From: Streptomyces sp. WAC 04229
GTDB lineage: Bacteria; Actinomycetota; Actinomycetes; Streptomycetales; Streptomycetaceae
DNA length: 37,153 bases
Direction of reading: 5' to 3'
Assembly: GCF_003947455.1 (NCBI RefSeq)
Contig: NZ_QHJH01000062.1
Location: 1-37,153, forward strand
Made by a program: the position numbers and the translations under genes. Below are positions 7,745-15,608 of the stretch, one piece after another (position 1 is the stretch's first letter; every line of letters begins with the position of its first letter). The notes under the pieces were generated by a model that was not told the origin of the DNA, did no database searches, and worked only from the letters and a program-made list of their open reading frames with translations.

Positions 7745-8752
7745 TCACGCCCCGGCGGTACCCGAACCGCCCCGCTCCGCCACCAGGCCCGCGGCCTCCT
7801 CGCGCAGGTCGCGGCGGAGCTCCTTGGGCAGCGAGAAGGTGATCGACTCCTCGGCGGCCTTGACGATCTCCACGTCCTCGAAGCCGCGCTGCGACAGCCA
7901 CTCCAGGACCTGCTCGACCAGGATGTCCGGGACGGACGCGCCGGAGGTGACGCCGACCGTGGTCACGCCCTCCAGCCAGGCCTCGTCGGCCTCGTCGGCG
8001 AAGTCCACGAGGTACGCATCGCGGGCGCCCGCCTGCTTGGCGACCTCGACGAGACGCTTGGAGTTGGAGGAGTTGCGCGAGCCGACGACGATCACCAGGT
8101 CGGCCTCGGCGCCCATCTGCTTGACCGCGAGCTGGCGGTTCTGCGTGGCATAGCAGATGTCGTCGCTCGGCGGGGAGATGAGCTGCGGGAACTTGTCCTT
8201 GAGCGCGTCGACGGTCTCCATGGTCTCGTCGACGGACAGGGTCGTCTGGGAGAGCCACACCACCTTGGACGGGTCGCGGACCTCGACCTTCGCGACGTCC
8301 TCGGGGCCGTCGACGAGCTGGATGTGGTCGGGGGCCTCCCCGGAGGTGCCGATGACCTCCTCGTGGCCCTCGTGGCCGATCAGGAGGATGTCGTAGTCGT
8401 CGTTTGCGAAGCGGACGGCTTCCTTGTGGACCTTGGTGACGAGCGGGCAGGTGGCGTCGATGGTGGCGAGCCGGCCGCGCTCGGCCTCCTCGTGGACGAC
8501 GGGAGCCACGCCGTGCGCGGAGAACATCACGATGTTCCCCGGGGGGACCTCCTCCGTCTGCTCGACGAAGATCGCGCCCTTCTTCTCCAGGGTCTGGACG
8601 ACGTACTTGTTGTGAACGATCTCGTGCCGGACGTACACCGGGGCCCCGTACTGCTCCAGGGCTTTCTCGACGGCGATCACGGCGCGGTCCACACCCGCGC
8701 AGTAGCCACGGGGGGCGGCGAGCAGGACACGGCGGCCAGGCGAAGCAGTCAT
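7745..8752 (-). CDS. ispH: 4-hydroxy-3-methylbut-2-enyl diphosphate reductase
   Basis: A 335-residue 4Fe-4S enzyme, last step of the MEP isoprenoid pathway, making IPP and DMAPP from HMBPP. The three cluster cysteines are present (RGYC18, ATC102, DDIC200), with substrate residues EIVH47, SAH80 and GH130xE132, and the SRNSSNS loop. Length is normal for the family. ATG 8752 is preferred to an in-frame ATG three codons upstream because a -10-like TACGAT ends seven bases before it. It lies upstream of ppgK on the same strand and is divergent from the APC transporter. Confidence 0.97.
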   Translation of the reverse strand: MTASPGRRVLLAAPRGYCAGVDRAVIAVEKALEQYGAPVYVRHEIVHNKYVVQTLEKKGAIFVEQTEEVPPGNIVMFSAHGVAPVVHEEAERGRLATIDATCPLVTKVHKEAVRFANDDYDILLIGHEGHEEVIGTSGEAPDHIQLVDGPEDVAKVEVRDPSKVVWLSQTTLSVDETMETVDALKDKFPQLISPPSDDICYATQNRQLAVKQMGAEADLVIVVGSRNSSNSKRLVEVAKQAGARDAYLVDFADEADEAWLEGVTTVGVTSGASVPDILVEQVLEWLSQRGFEDVEIVKAAEESITFSLPKELRRDLREEAAGLVAERGGSGTAGA

Positions 8753-8759
8753 GGCACCC

Positions 8760-8765
8760 ATCGTA
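8760..8765 (-). promoter_or_regulatory. -10 element of ispH (probably leaderless)
   Basis: TACGAT on the minus strand, then GGGTGCC, then ATG 8752. The arrangement is nearly identical to that of the next gene, ppgK. Confidence 0.5.
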
Positions 8766-8901
8766 AGGCCGCGTTCGGCGGGTCAGAGATCGCGTGGGTA
8801 CGGCGTTGCCGGGGAGACTGACGGGAACGTTCCGAGCCGGAGTTCCATGCGGGGTTCGAGGCGGAGTTCGAGACGGGGTCCGAGGCGCTGGCGGAGGCAC
8901 G

Positions 8902-10275
8902 ATGTCGGAGACCGGTACGACGGCCCCAGGGGCCGGTGAGGAACACCAGCTGCGGCGCAGTCTGGGCTTCAGGGACCTGGTCGTCTACGGCCTGCTGTTC
9001 ATCGCGCCCATGGCGCCGGTCGGCGTGTTCGGCACGCTGGACGCGAAGTCGCACGGCGCGGTGGCGCTGGTGTACGTCGTCGCCACGATCGCGATGGCGT
9101 TCACCGCATTCAGCTACGCGCAGATGGTGCGGGTGGTCCCCCAGGCCGGATCGGTGTTCGCGTACGCGCGCGTGGGGCTCGGCAACGGGGCGGGGTTCAT
9201 CGCGGGCTGGATGGCGATGCTGGACTACGTCCTGATCCCGGCGGTGGCGTACCTGTTCTCCGGCATCGCGATGGAGGCGCTGGTTCCGGAGGTCTCCCGG
9301 TGGGTGTGGACGGCGATCGCGGTGATCGTCACGACGCTGCTGAACCTGTGGGGGGTGCGGGCGGCGGCCCGGGTGGGCTTCCTGGTGCTCGCCATGGAGA
9401 TCGTGGTCCTGGTGGTGTTCGTGGTGGCGGCGATCGTGGTCCTGGCGCGGGACGGGGCCGCGCGCGACTGGCTGTCGCCGCTGTCCGGGGACGGCACGCA
9501 GGGGGCCTTCGCGCTGTCGGCGGTGGTCGGCGCGGTGTCGGTGGCGGTGCTGTCGTACCTGGGCTTCGACGCGATCGCGACGTTCGCGGAGGAGGTCACC
9601 GGCGGGTCGGCGAAGGTCGCGCGGGCCCTGTTGTTCTGCCTGGCGCTGGCGGGTGTGCTGTTCGTGGCGCAGACGTACCTGGTGGCGCTGCTCGAGCCCG
9701 TGTCGTCGGCGCAGCTGGCGGCGGAGCCGGAGCGGCAGGGGTCGGCCTTCTACGACGCCGTGGACGCGTCGGTGGGCACCTGGCTGCACGATCTGGTCGC
9801 GGTCAGCAAGGCGATCGGAGCGGCGTTCGCGGCGCTGGCCGGGCAGGCGGCGGCCGGGCGGCTGCTGTTCGCGATGGGCCGCGACCGGCGGCTGCCGGGG
9901 GTGCTGTCGCGGACGGATTCCGGGGTGCCGCGTGTGGCGCTGCTGGTCTCGGCGGTGATCACGATGGCGGCGGCGGTGTGGGCGGCCCGCCGGGACGACG
10001 GCCTCGACCACCTGGTGTCGGTGGTCGACGTCGGCGCGCTGACCGCGTTCACGCTGCTGCACGCGAGCGTGGTGGGCTGGTTCGTGGTCCGCCGCGGGGA
10101 CGCCCCGGTCAACTGGTGGAAGCATCTGGTGGTGCCGGTCCTGGGCGCGGCGATCACGATCGCGGTGATCGTGGAGGCGTCGGGCAGCGCGCAGGTCGTG
10201 GGGGCGATCTGGCTGGCGGTGGGCCTGGCGGTCCTGGCGGCCCAGGCACGCGGGAGGCGCGCGGCGGGGGCGTGA
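8902..10275 (+). CDS. APC-superfamily amino acid permease
   Basis: A 457-residue inner membrane transporter. It has about twelve hydrophobic helices, beginning with the family opening GFRDLVVYGLLFIAPMAPVG and including YVVATIAMAFTAFSYAQM, the SYLGFDAIATFAEEVTGG signature of helix 6, and GRLLFAMGRDRRLPGVL. It probably imports an amino acid or amine by cation symport; the substrate is unknown. ATG 8902 follows GGAGG four bases upstream; upstream in-frame codons to 8794 are Gly/Arg-rich without homology. It is divergent from ispH and isolated from xseA by a strong hairpin. Confidence 0.9.
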   Translation: MSETGTTAPGAGEEHQLRRSLGFRDLVVYGLLFIAPMAPVGVFGTLDAKSHGAVALVYVVATIAMAFTAFSYAQMVRVVPQAGSVFAYARVGLGNGAGFIAGWMAMLDYVLIPAVAYLFSGIAMEALVPEVSRWVWTAIAVIVTTLLNLWGVRAAARVGFLVLAMEIVVLVVFVVAAIVVLARDGAARDWLSPLSGDGTQGAFALSAVVGAVSVAVLSYLGFDAIATFAEEVTGGSAKVARALLFCLALAGVLFVAQTYLVALLEPVSSAQLAAEPERQGSAFYDAVDASVGTWLHDLVAVSKAIGAAFAALAGQAAAGRLLFAMGRDRRLPGVLSRTDSGVPRVALLVSAVITMAAAVWAARRDDGLDHLVSVVDVGALTAFTLLHASVVGWFVVRRGDAPVNWWKHLVVPVLGAAITIAVIVEASGSAQVVGAIWLAVGLAVLAAQARGRRAAGA

Positions 10276-10439
10276 CCCGCGCGCGGCGGTACGGACGACG
10301 CCCGCGACGAGGATCCGACGAACGCGGCCCCCACGCGCGCCTCGCGCCGGCCGCAGCGCGAGCACGCCCCCGGGCCCGGCACGGCGCCCCGGCAGGGCCG
10401 ACCCGCCATCGACCGGTGCGGGCGACTCCCCGGACGCGA

Positions 10440-10480
10440 CCGCCGGGTGGGCGGCCCCGCCCAGTCCGCCCACCCGGCGG
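10440..10480 (+). terminator. Strong hairpin downstream of the APC permease
   Basis: A perfect 15-bp inverted repeat, arms 10440-10454 and 10466-10480, loop 11 bases. There is no U-tract. It lies 165 bases after the permease stop and about 150 bases before the xseA promoter. Confidence 0.65.
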
Positions 10481-10630
10481 CGTGCACGCACGCGTGCATG
10501 GGCGAGCGGCCCCCGCCCAGCCCGGCGGCGCGGGGGCGGGGCGCCGCGCACGGCTGCCGCCGCCGGGGCGCACGCGTGCGTGCCGAGGCCCCTGTCGCCC
10601 AAGCCCCGCAGGGATGTCGTACCCGGCCGT

Positions 10631-10636
10631 TACGCT
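10631..10636 (+). promoter_or_regulatory. -10 element of xseA (probably leaderless)
   Basis: TACGCT followed by seven bases and ATG 10644. No Shine-Dalgarno sequence precedes the start codon. Confidence 0.5.
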
Positions 10637-10643
10637 CGGGCGC

Positions 10644-11852
10644 ATGGCTGTTAACTCCACTCCCGAAAGCCCGCTGCCCGTGGGTGAGGTGTCGCGGCTG
10701 ATCGGAGGGTGGATCGACCGGCTCGGCGCGGTCTGGATCGAGGGGCAGATCACACAGCTGTCGCGGCGGCCGGGCGCGGGGGTCGTGTTCCTGACGCTGC
10801 GCGACCCGTCGTACGACATCTCCGTGAGCGTCACCTGCTACCGGCAGGTGTTCGAGGCGGTGGCGGACGTGGTCGGCGAGGGTGCCCGGGTGGTCGTGCA
10901 CGCCAAGCCGGAGTGGTACGCACCGCGCGGGCAGCTGTCGCTGCGGGCCGCCGAGATCAAGCCCGTGGGTGTCGGGGAGCTGCTGGCACGGCTGGAGCAG
11001 CTGAAGAAGGCCCTCGCGCGGGAGGGGCTCTTCGCGCCGGAGCGTAAGAAGCCGCTGCCGTTCCTGCCGCAGTTGATCGGCCTCGTGTGCGGCCGGGCCT
11101 CGGCGGCCGAGCGGGACGTCCTGGAGAACGCCAGGCACCGCTGGCCCGCCGTCCGCTTCGAGGTGCGCAACGTCCCCGTGCAGGGCGTGCACGCGGTGCC
11201 GCAGGTGGTGCAGGCGGTGAAGGAGCTGGACGCGAGGGACGACGTGGACGTGATCGTCGTCGCGCGCGGCGGCGGCAGCGTCGAGGATCTGCTGCCCTTC
11301 TCCGACGAGCAGCTGGTGCGCGCGGTCGCCGCGTGCCGTACGCCGGTCGTCTCGGCGATCGGGCACGAGCCGGACAATCCGCTCCTCGACCACGTCGCCG
11401 ACCTGCGCGCCTCCACACCGACCGACGCCGCGAAGAAGGTCGTGCCGGACGTCGGCGAGGAGTACGAGCGGGTGCGGCAGCTGCGGGACCGGGCACGGCG
11501 GTGCGTCGCGGCCTACGTGGACCGGGAGGAGCGAGGGCTGGCCCACGCGCTGGCCCGGCCGTCGATACAGGATCCGCACCGGATGATCGAGGAGCGGGCC
11601 GAACAGGTGACGGCCCTGCTGGACCGGGGCCGCCGCTCGTTGCGGCACCACCTCGACCGGGCCGCCTCCGAGCTGACGCACACGCACGCGCGCGTGGTGG
11701 CGCTCTCCCCCGCCGCGACCCTCAAACGGGGGTACGCCGTGCTCCAGCGCGCCGACGGGCACGCCGTCCGGGATCCCGGCGAGGTGGAGCCGGGCGAGGC
11801 GCTGCGGGCGCGTGTCGCCGAGGGCGATTTCTCCGTACGAGTCGACGCATAG
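10644..11852 (+). CDS. xseA: Exodeoxyribonuclease VII large subunit
   Basis: A 402-residue catalytic subunit of exonuclease VII, which degrades single-stranded DNA from both ends in repair. The N-terminal OB domain (LGAVWIEGQITQLSRRPGAG to about residue 105) is followed by the nuclease core with LIGLVCGRASAAERDVLENA, VDVIVVARGGGSVEDLLPF, IGHEPDNPLLDHVADLRAST and the terminal TLKRGYAVL segment. The DxGxG-type loop here reads ARGGGSVEDL as in the family. ATG 10644 is clear; upstream in-frame sequence is shadow. xseB follows after nine bases. Confidence 0.97.
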   Translation: MAVNSTPESPLPVGEVSRLIGGWIDRLGAVWIEGQITQLSRRPGAGVVFLTLRDPSYDISVSVTCYRQVFEAVADVVGEGARVVVHAKPEWYAPRGQLSLRAAEIKPVGVGELLARLEQLKKALAREGLFAPERKKPLPFLPQLIGLVCGRASAAERDVLENARHRWPAVRFEVRNVPVQGVHAVPQVVQAVKELDARDDVDVIVVARGGGSVEDLLPFSDEQLVRAVAACRTPVVSAIGHEPDNPLLDHVADLRASTPTDAAKKVVPDVGEEYERVRQLRDRARRCVAAYVDREERGLAHALARPSIQDPHRMIEERAEQVTALLDRGRRSLRHHLDRAASELTHTHARVVALSPAATLKRGYAVLQRADGHAVRDPGEVEPGEALRARVAEGDFSVRVDA

Positions 11853-11855
11853 GGT
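11850..11855 (+). promoter_or_regulatory. -10-like element upstream of xseB, built from the xseA stop
   Basis: TAGGGT, whose first three bases are the xseA stop codon, ends six bases before ATG 11862. It may give xseB an additional leaderless message, although co-transcription with xseA is also expected. Confidence 0.3.
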
Positions 11856-11861
11856 GGGTGG

Positions 11862-12116
11862 ATGACCAGCGAGGTGGAGCAGCCGACGGCCATGTCCGAG
11901 GCGCTCGGGTACGAGCAGGCGCGGGACGAGCTGATCGAGGTCGTCCGGCGGCTGGAGGCCGGCGGTACGACGCTGGAGGAGTCCCTCGCCCTGTGGGAGC
12001 GGGGCGAGGAGCTGGCGAAGGTGTGCCGCCGCCGGCTGGACGGCGCCCGGGCCCGCCTGGACGCGGCACTGGCCGAGGAGGCGGGCGCGGAGGACGAGGG
12101 GGACGGGACCCGCTAG
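11862..12116 (+). CDS. xseB: Exodeoxyribonuclease VII small subunit
   Basis: An 84-residue helical protein that binds several copies to XseA and keeps it soluble and active. The family core is LGYEQARDELIEVVRRLEAG, then TTLEESLALWERGEELAKVCRRRL. The C-terminus is an acidic tail (EEAGAEDEGDG). It lies nine bases after xseA. Its stop shares the palindrome CTAG with the stop of the convergent DUF4287 gene, giving a four-base overlap. Confidence 0.96.
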   Translation: MTSEVEQPTAMSEALGYEQARDELIEVVRRLEAGGTTLEESLALWERGEELAKVCRRRLDGARARLDAALAEEAGAEDEGDGTR

Positions 12117-12328
12117 CCCTTCGCCGTGTCCTCCGCCAGCGTGTGCGCGACCAGCGCGTTCGCGTGCCCGTGGCCCAGGCCGTGCTCGGTCTTGAGCCAG
12201 CCGACCAGCTCCATGTGCTTGGTGAGCGGCGAGGAGCGGATGAGCTCCTTCCACTCGGCGACCGGACGGCCGTACTTCTTCTCGATGGCGGGGAAGTAGG
12301 AGGCCGGGCCCTTCACGGTGGCGGTCAT
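12113..12328 (-). CDS. DUF4287 protein
   Basis: A 71-residue protein. The sequence GPASYFPAIEKKYGRPVAEW, then TKHMELVGWLKTEHGLGHGHANALVAH, is the DUF4287 signature, in which a short helical domain often sits before a DUF5655 domain; here it stands alone. Function is unknown. ATG 12328 follows GGGAA. It converges with xseB, sharing the CTAG at the two stop codons. Confidence 0.85.
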   Translation of the reverse strand: MTATVKGPASYFPAIEKKYGRPVAEWKELIRSSPLTKHMELVGWLKTEHGLGHGHANALVAHTLAEDTAKG

Positions 12329-12349
12329 GTCGAGTTCCCATCTGTGTGA

Positions 12350-12363
12350 GGCGGTGTACCGCC
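12350..12363. promoter_or_regulatory. Inverted repeat upstream of the DUF4287 gene
   Basis: GGCGGT and ACCGCC separated by GT, 22 bases upstream of ATG 12328. It is a possible operator; no partner regulator is evident. Confidence 0.3.
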
Positions 12364-12468
12364 CTTTACGACTCCGGCGCCCGCGACAAGTAACCGCTGG
12401 TGCGATGTGATCCAGGCCACTCCTCCTTCGTCGGCACTGTGAAGCGGATCACCGCACTCCTCTTTTGG

Positions 12469-12497
12469 TTGAACCTTGAACTTCTTTCCCGTACCGT
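12469..12497 (+). promoter_or_regulatory. Promoter of the malonic semialdehyde reductase gene
   Basis: TTGAAC at 12469-12474, a 17-base spacer, and TACCGT at 12492-12497 make a good housekeeping promoter. A second TTGAAC follows the first after one base (12476-12481), a direct repeat that may be a regulator site. GTGATCC (12407-12413) and GGATCAC (12446-12452) form an inverted repeat further upstream. Confidence 0.5.
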
Positions 12498-12564
12498 CGG
12501 TCCGGTCAATGGCTCCCGGCGCCCCACCGGCGTGCAGCCGACGCACCATCGAGGAAGATCACGT

Positions 12565-13155
12565 ATGTCTCTCGTTCTTGACCCCGCCGCCCAGGACCTG
12601 CTGTTCCGCGAGGCCCGCACCGCGAACACCTTCACCGACGAGCCGGTGACCGACGAGCAGGTGCAGGCGATCTACGACCTGGTCAAGTACGGCCCGACCG
12701 CCTTCAACCAGTCCCCCCTGCGCATCACGCTGGTCCGCTCCCCCGAGGCCCGCGAGCGCCTCGTCCAGCACATGGCCGAGGGCAACCGGCCCAAGACGGC
12801 CGCCGCCCCGCTGGTGGCGATCCTCTCGGCGGACAACGAGTTCCACGACGAGCTGCCGCAGCTCTTCCCGCACTTCCCGCAGGCCAAGGACGCCTTCTTC
12901 AGCGAGCGCCCGGCGCGCGAGGGTGCCGCCCTGCTGAACTCCGCCCTGCAGGCCGCGTACTTCATCGTCGGCGTCCGCGCCGCGGGCCTGGCCGCCGGCC
13001 CCATGACCGGTCTGGACTTCGAGGGCGTCCGCAAGGAGTTCCTGGACGACGACCACACCCCGCTGATGGTCGTCAACATCGGCCGCCCGGGCCCGGACGC
13101 CTGGTTCCCGCGCTCCCCGCGCCTCGCCTACGACCAGGTCGTCACGACCGTCTGA
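12565..13155 (+). CDS. Malonic semialdehyde reductase/nitroreductase family
   Basis: A 196-residue flavin-dependent nitroreductase-fold enzyme of the RutE/HadB-like group, which reduces malonic semialdehyde to 3-hydroxypropionate in pyrimidine breakdown. Family blocks are LLFREARTANTFTDEPVTDE, YGPTAFNQSPLRI (FMN site), EGAALLNSALQAAYFIVGVRAAGLAAGPMTG and LMVVNIG. ATG 12565 follows GAGGAAG. No other rut genes are nearby, so the physiological substrate is uncertain. It converges with the DUF4245 gene across a 29-bp hairpin. Confidence 0.9.
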   Translation: MSLVLDPAAQDLLFREARTANTFTDEPVTDEQVQAIYDLVKYGPTAFNQSPLRITLVRSPEARERLVQHMAEGNRPKTAAAPLVAILSADNEFHDELPQLFPHFPQAKDAFFSERPAREGAALLNSALQAAYFIVGVRAAGLAAGPMTGLDFEGVRKEFLDDDHTPLMVVNIGRPGPDAWFPRSPRLAYDQVVTTV

Positions 13156-13168
13156 TCCCCGGCACGTC

Positions 13169-13230
13169 CGCACGGACGCATGACGAAGCCCCCGGCCCAG
13201 CGGCCGGGGGCTTCGTCATGCGTCCGTGCG
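13169..13230. terminator. 29-bp perfect bidirectional terminator
   Basis: Arms 13169-13197 and 13202-13230 are exact reverse complements, 29 bases each, with a CAGC loop. It lies between convergent stop codons, so it can act on both strands. No U-tract is present. Confidence 0.85.
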
Positions 13231-13235
13231 GGGGT

Positions 13236-13769
13236 TCACGCCAGCTTCAGCGCCGCCGCCATCTTGCCCAGCTGCTCGAACGACCCCGTGCCGGCCACGA
13301 CCGTCGTCGCGCCCTTCATGGCGGAGTCGCCCTCCAGCACCAGCGCGTCGTACCGGCCACCCGTGTACCGGGTCCACGTGCGGCCGCCGATCTCCTCGGT
13401 CCGCTCGGTGGCCCGCGACCCCTGGCTGGCATCCTCGATGAACGAGGCGGGCTTCCGCGTGGACTGCTCGATCGCCACGTACTCGCCGTCCGGGGCGTGG
13501 AAACCCAGGTGCCAGGCGTCGAAGTCGTCGCCCTGGAAGCGGACGGAGGTCGGCTTCCAGTCCTGGGACAGACCCTCGGGCGCCGCCACCGGGTACGACG
13601 CCGCGCGCTGCGCGGTCAGCAGCTCCACCCGGTAGTCGACCCGCTTGACGTCCGGTTCGCCGTCGTCGTGCGGAATGAAGATCCAGATCACGCCCGCCGC
13701 GAGGACGATGAGCCCGAGGGAGAGAATCATGTCCCGGGCCGACTTCTGCTTGCCTTTCATACCTGCCAC
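13236..13769 (-). CDS. DUF4245 membrane-anchored protein
   Basis: A 177-residue protein. A basic N-terminus (MKGKQKSAR) precedes a single transmembrane helix (DMILSLGLIVLAAGVIWIFI); the rest is an extracytoplasmic domain with the DUF4245 features YPVAAPEGLSQDWKPTSVRF, WHLGFHAPDGEYVAIEQST and GRTWTRYTGGRYDALV. Function is unknown; the family is confined to actinobacteria and often sits beside glpX, as here. The start is GTG 13769 or ATG 13760; I list the longer. It is divergent from glpX. Confidence 0.85.
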   Translation of the reverse strand: MAGMKGKQKSARDMILSLGLIVLAAGVIWIFIPHDDGEPDVKRVDYRVELLTAQRAASYPVAAPEGLSQDWKPTSVRFQGDDFDAWHLGFHAPDGEYVAIEQSTRKPASFIEDASQGSRATERTEEIGGRTWTRYTGGRYDALVLEGDSAMKGATTVVAGTGSFEQLGKMAAALKLA

Positions 13770-13839
13770 GCCCCCTATCGTCGCAGGTGCCTGAGCCGCT
13801 CAAACGTGGGGTCCCCTGCTCATTTTGTCGGACTGACGA

Positions 13840-13845
13840 TAGAGT
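13840..13845 (+). promoter_or_regulatory. Possible -10 element of glpX
   Basis: TAGAGT, about 50 bases before ATG 13896, in the divergent gap with the DUF4245 gene. No convincing -35 lies at the right distance. Confidence 0.35.
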
Positions 13846-13895
13846 CATGGCCATACCCTCATCCGGCCGTCGTCGTATCAGAAAGGTGCGCTCCG

Positions 13896-14927
13896 ATGAC
13901 CGAGCATCATCTGCCGTCCGAGCTGGACGTCCCCTCAGAGGCCCCCGACCGCAACCTCGCCATGGAACTGGTGCGGGTCACCGAGGCCGCGGCCATGGCC
14001 GCCGGCCGCTGGGTCGGGCGCGGTGACAAGAACGGCGCCGACGGTGCCGCCGTGCGCGCCATGCGGACCCTCGTCCACACCGTCTCGATGAACGGCGTCG
14101 TCGTCATCGGTGAGGGCGAGAAGGACGAGGCCCCGATGCTCTTCAACGGGGAGCGGGTCGGCGACGGGACCGGCGCCGAGGTCGACATCGCGGTCGACCC
14201 GATCGACGGCACCACGCTGACCGCCAACGGCATGACCAACGCCATCGCGGTGCTGGCCGCCGCCGAGCGCGGCTCCATGTTCGACCCGTCCGCCGTCTTC
14301 TACATGGACAAACTGGTCACCGGCCCGGAGGCCGCGGACTTCGTCGACATCAACGCGCCGGTGTCCGTGAACATCCGCCGGATCGCCAAGGCCAAACGGC
14401 GCACCCCCGAGGACGTCACCGTCGTCATCCTCGACCGGCCCCGCCACCAGGGCCTGATCAAGGCGGTCCGGGAGACCGGCGCCCGCATCAAGCTGATCTC
14501 CGACGGCGACGTGGCCGGCTCCATCCTGGCGCTGCGCGAGGGCACCGGCATCGACCTGCTCCTCGGTGTCGGCGGCACCCCCGAGGGCATCATCTCGGCC
14601 TGCGCGGTGAAGTGCCTGGGCGGCACCATCCAGGGCAAGCTGTGGCCGAAGGACGACGAGGAGCGGCAGCGGGCGATCAACGCCGGTCACGACCTGGACC
14701 GCGTCCTGACCACGGACGACCTGGTCTCCGGGGACAACGTCTTCTTCGTCGCGACCGGCATCACCGACGGCGAGCTGCTGCGCGGGGTGCGGTACCGGTC
14801 GGAGACGGCGACGACCGACTCGATCGTGATGCGGTCCAAGTCCGGGACGGTGCGCAGGATCGACTCCGAGCACCGGCTGAGCAAGCTGCGGGCGTACAGC
14901 GCGGTGGATTTCGACCGGGCGAAGTGA
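13896..14927 (+). CDS. glpX: Class II fructose-1,6-bisphosphatase
   Basis: A 343-residue gluconeogenic enzyme that dephosphorylates fructose 1,6-bisphosphate in the cytoplasm. The metal-binding phosphatase motif VDPIDGTTL is present, along with GEGEKDEAPML, NGMTNAIAVLA, LISDGDVAGSI and GVGGTPEGIISACAVKCLGG, all typical of GlpX. AAAGGTG lies seven bases before ATG 13896. Streptomycetes generally rely on this enzyme for gluconeogenesis. It is divergent from the DUF4245 gene and converges with the WhiB-like gene. Confidence 0.97.
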   Translation: MTEHHLPSELDVPSEAPDRNLAMELVRVTEAAAMAAGRWVGRGDKNGADGAAVRAMRTLVHTVSMNGVVVIGEGEKDEAPMLFNGERVGDGTGAEVDIAVDPIDGTTLTANGMTNAIAVLAAAERGSMFDPSAVFYMDKLVTGPEAADFVDINAPVSVNIRRIAKAKRRTPEDVTVVILDRPRHQGLIKAVRETGARIKLISDGDVAGSILALREGTGIDLLLGVGGTPEGIISACAVKCLGGTIQGKLWPKDDEERQRAINAGHDLDRVLTTDDLVSGDNVFFVATGITDGELLRGVRYRSETATTDSIVMRSKSGTVRRIDSEHRLSKLRAYSAVDFDRAK

Positions 14928-14968
14928 CTCCGTCGGTCGTGCGGGGCGCCTCTTGAAGTGGGGGTGCC

Positions 14969-15060
14969 TGTCCGTCGGCGGGTGCGGGTGGGGTGTGGCT
15001 GGTCGCGCCCACGCGGCGGAGCCGCACATCGTCAACGCCCCGCGCCCCTTTGGGGCGCTG
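14969..15060. repeat. Streptomyces intergenic repeat element
   Basis: The block containing CGCCCACGCGGCGGAGCCGC and ending in CCCGCGCCCCTTTGGGGCGC closely resembles a sequence I know as recurring in intergenic DNA across Streptomyces genomes. Its end folds as a 7-bp hairpin (15042-15058, GCGCCCC and GGGGCGC, loop TTT). It lies between glpX and the WhiB-like gene. Copy number elsewhere cannot be seen from this window. Confidence 0.6.
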
Positions 15061-15077
15061 AGCCGTCCCGGCGTGAG

Positions 15078-15110
15078 AAAGGCACCCTCTGTGCGGAGAG
15101 GGTGCCTTTT
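15078..15110. terminator. Bidirectional terminator, glpX/WhiB-like gene
   Basis: Arms of 13 bases (15078-15090 and 15097-15109) pair perfectly around a six-base loop. TTTT follows on the plus strand and the mirrored end gives TTTC on the minus strand, so it suits both convergent genes. Confidence 0.8.
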
Positions 15111-15123
15111 CGCGTGGTGCGGG

Positions 15124-15504
15124 CTAGCCCGCCGCGGCTATGGGGGCCGCCGACGTGCGTGGGGCCTTCTTCAGTTCGGCCTCGCGGCGGCGGCGCCTGG
15201 CCAGGACCACGCGGCGTTCGGCGGCGGTGAGGCCGCCCCAGACGCCGTAGGGCTCGGGCTGGAGGAGGGCGTGTTCGCGGCACTCGACCATGACGGGACA
15301 GCGGGCGCAGACGCGCTTGGCGGCCTCCTCGCGGGAGAGCCGGGCGGCGGTCGGTTCCTTGGAGGGGGCGAAGAACAGTCCGGCCTCGTCGCGCCGGCAC
15401 ACCGCCTCGGTGTGCCACGGAGCGTCTTGGTCCCTGTCCCGCACCGGCCCCCGCTGGGCCGGAACGGCAGCTACCTGCAGGGACGAATGCGGCGGTTGCA
15501 GCAC
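15124..15504 (-). CDS. wblI: WhiB-like transcriptional regulator
   Basis: A 126-residue iron-sulphur regulator confined to actinobacteria. The four cluster cysteines are C36, C66, C69 and C75 (VCARCPVMVEC), followed by the G-V-W-G-G turn (residues 87-91) and a basic DNA-binding tail (RRVVLARRRRREAELKKA). GTG 15504 follows AGGAG seven bases upstream. The position beside glpX and the sequence match the S. coelicolor gene named wblI as I remember it; that name rests on recall. Wbl proteins usually act by binding the main sigma factor. Confidence 0.92.
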   Translation of the reverse strand: MLQPPHSSLQVAAVPAQRGPVRDRDQDAPWHTEAVCRRDEAGLFFAPSKEPTAARLSREEAAKRVCARCPVMVECREHALLQPEPYGVWGGLTAAERRVVLARRRRREAELKKAPRTSAAPIAAAG

Positions 15505-15608
15505 GGTCTACTCCTGACGACGGCTTCGCGAGCGAGAGACGATGCGTCAAGGCTTACCCGTTGTGCGCGTGCCTATGCACTGGGTTCCCAACGGCTGGGG
15601 ACGGTGCG

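Larger units (their letters stand above)
10276..10643. other. Gene-free 368-base gap between the APC permease and xseA
   Basis: Very GC-rich. I see no ORF with coding character on either strand. It holds a 15-bp hairpin (10440-10480), a second inverted repeat, TGCACGC with GCGTGCA at 10483-10498, and the xseA promoter at its 3' end. Positions 10500-10600 are dense in GC-only stretches. Confidence 0.7.

Noticed and set aside
15505..15608. SigR-type promoter for the WhiB-like gene
   Set aside because: GGGAAC is present, but no GTT-type -10 lies at the required 18-19 base spacing.
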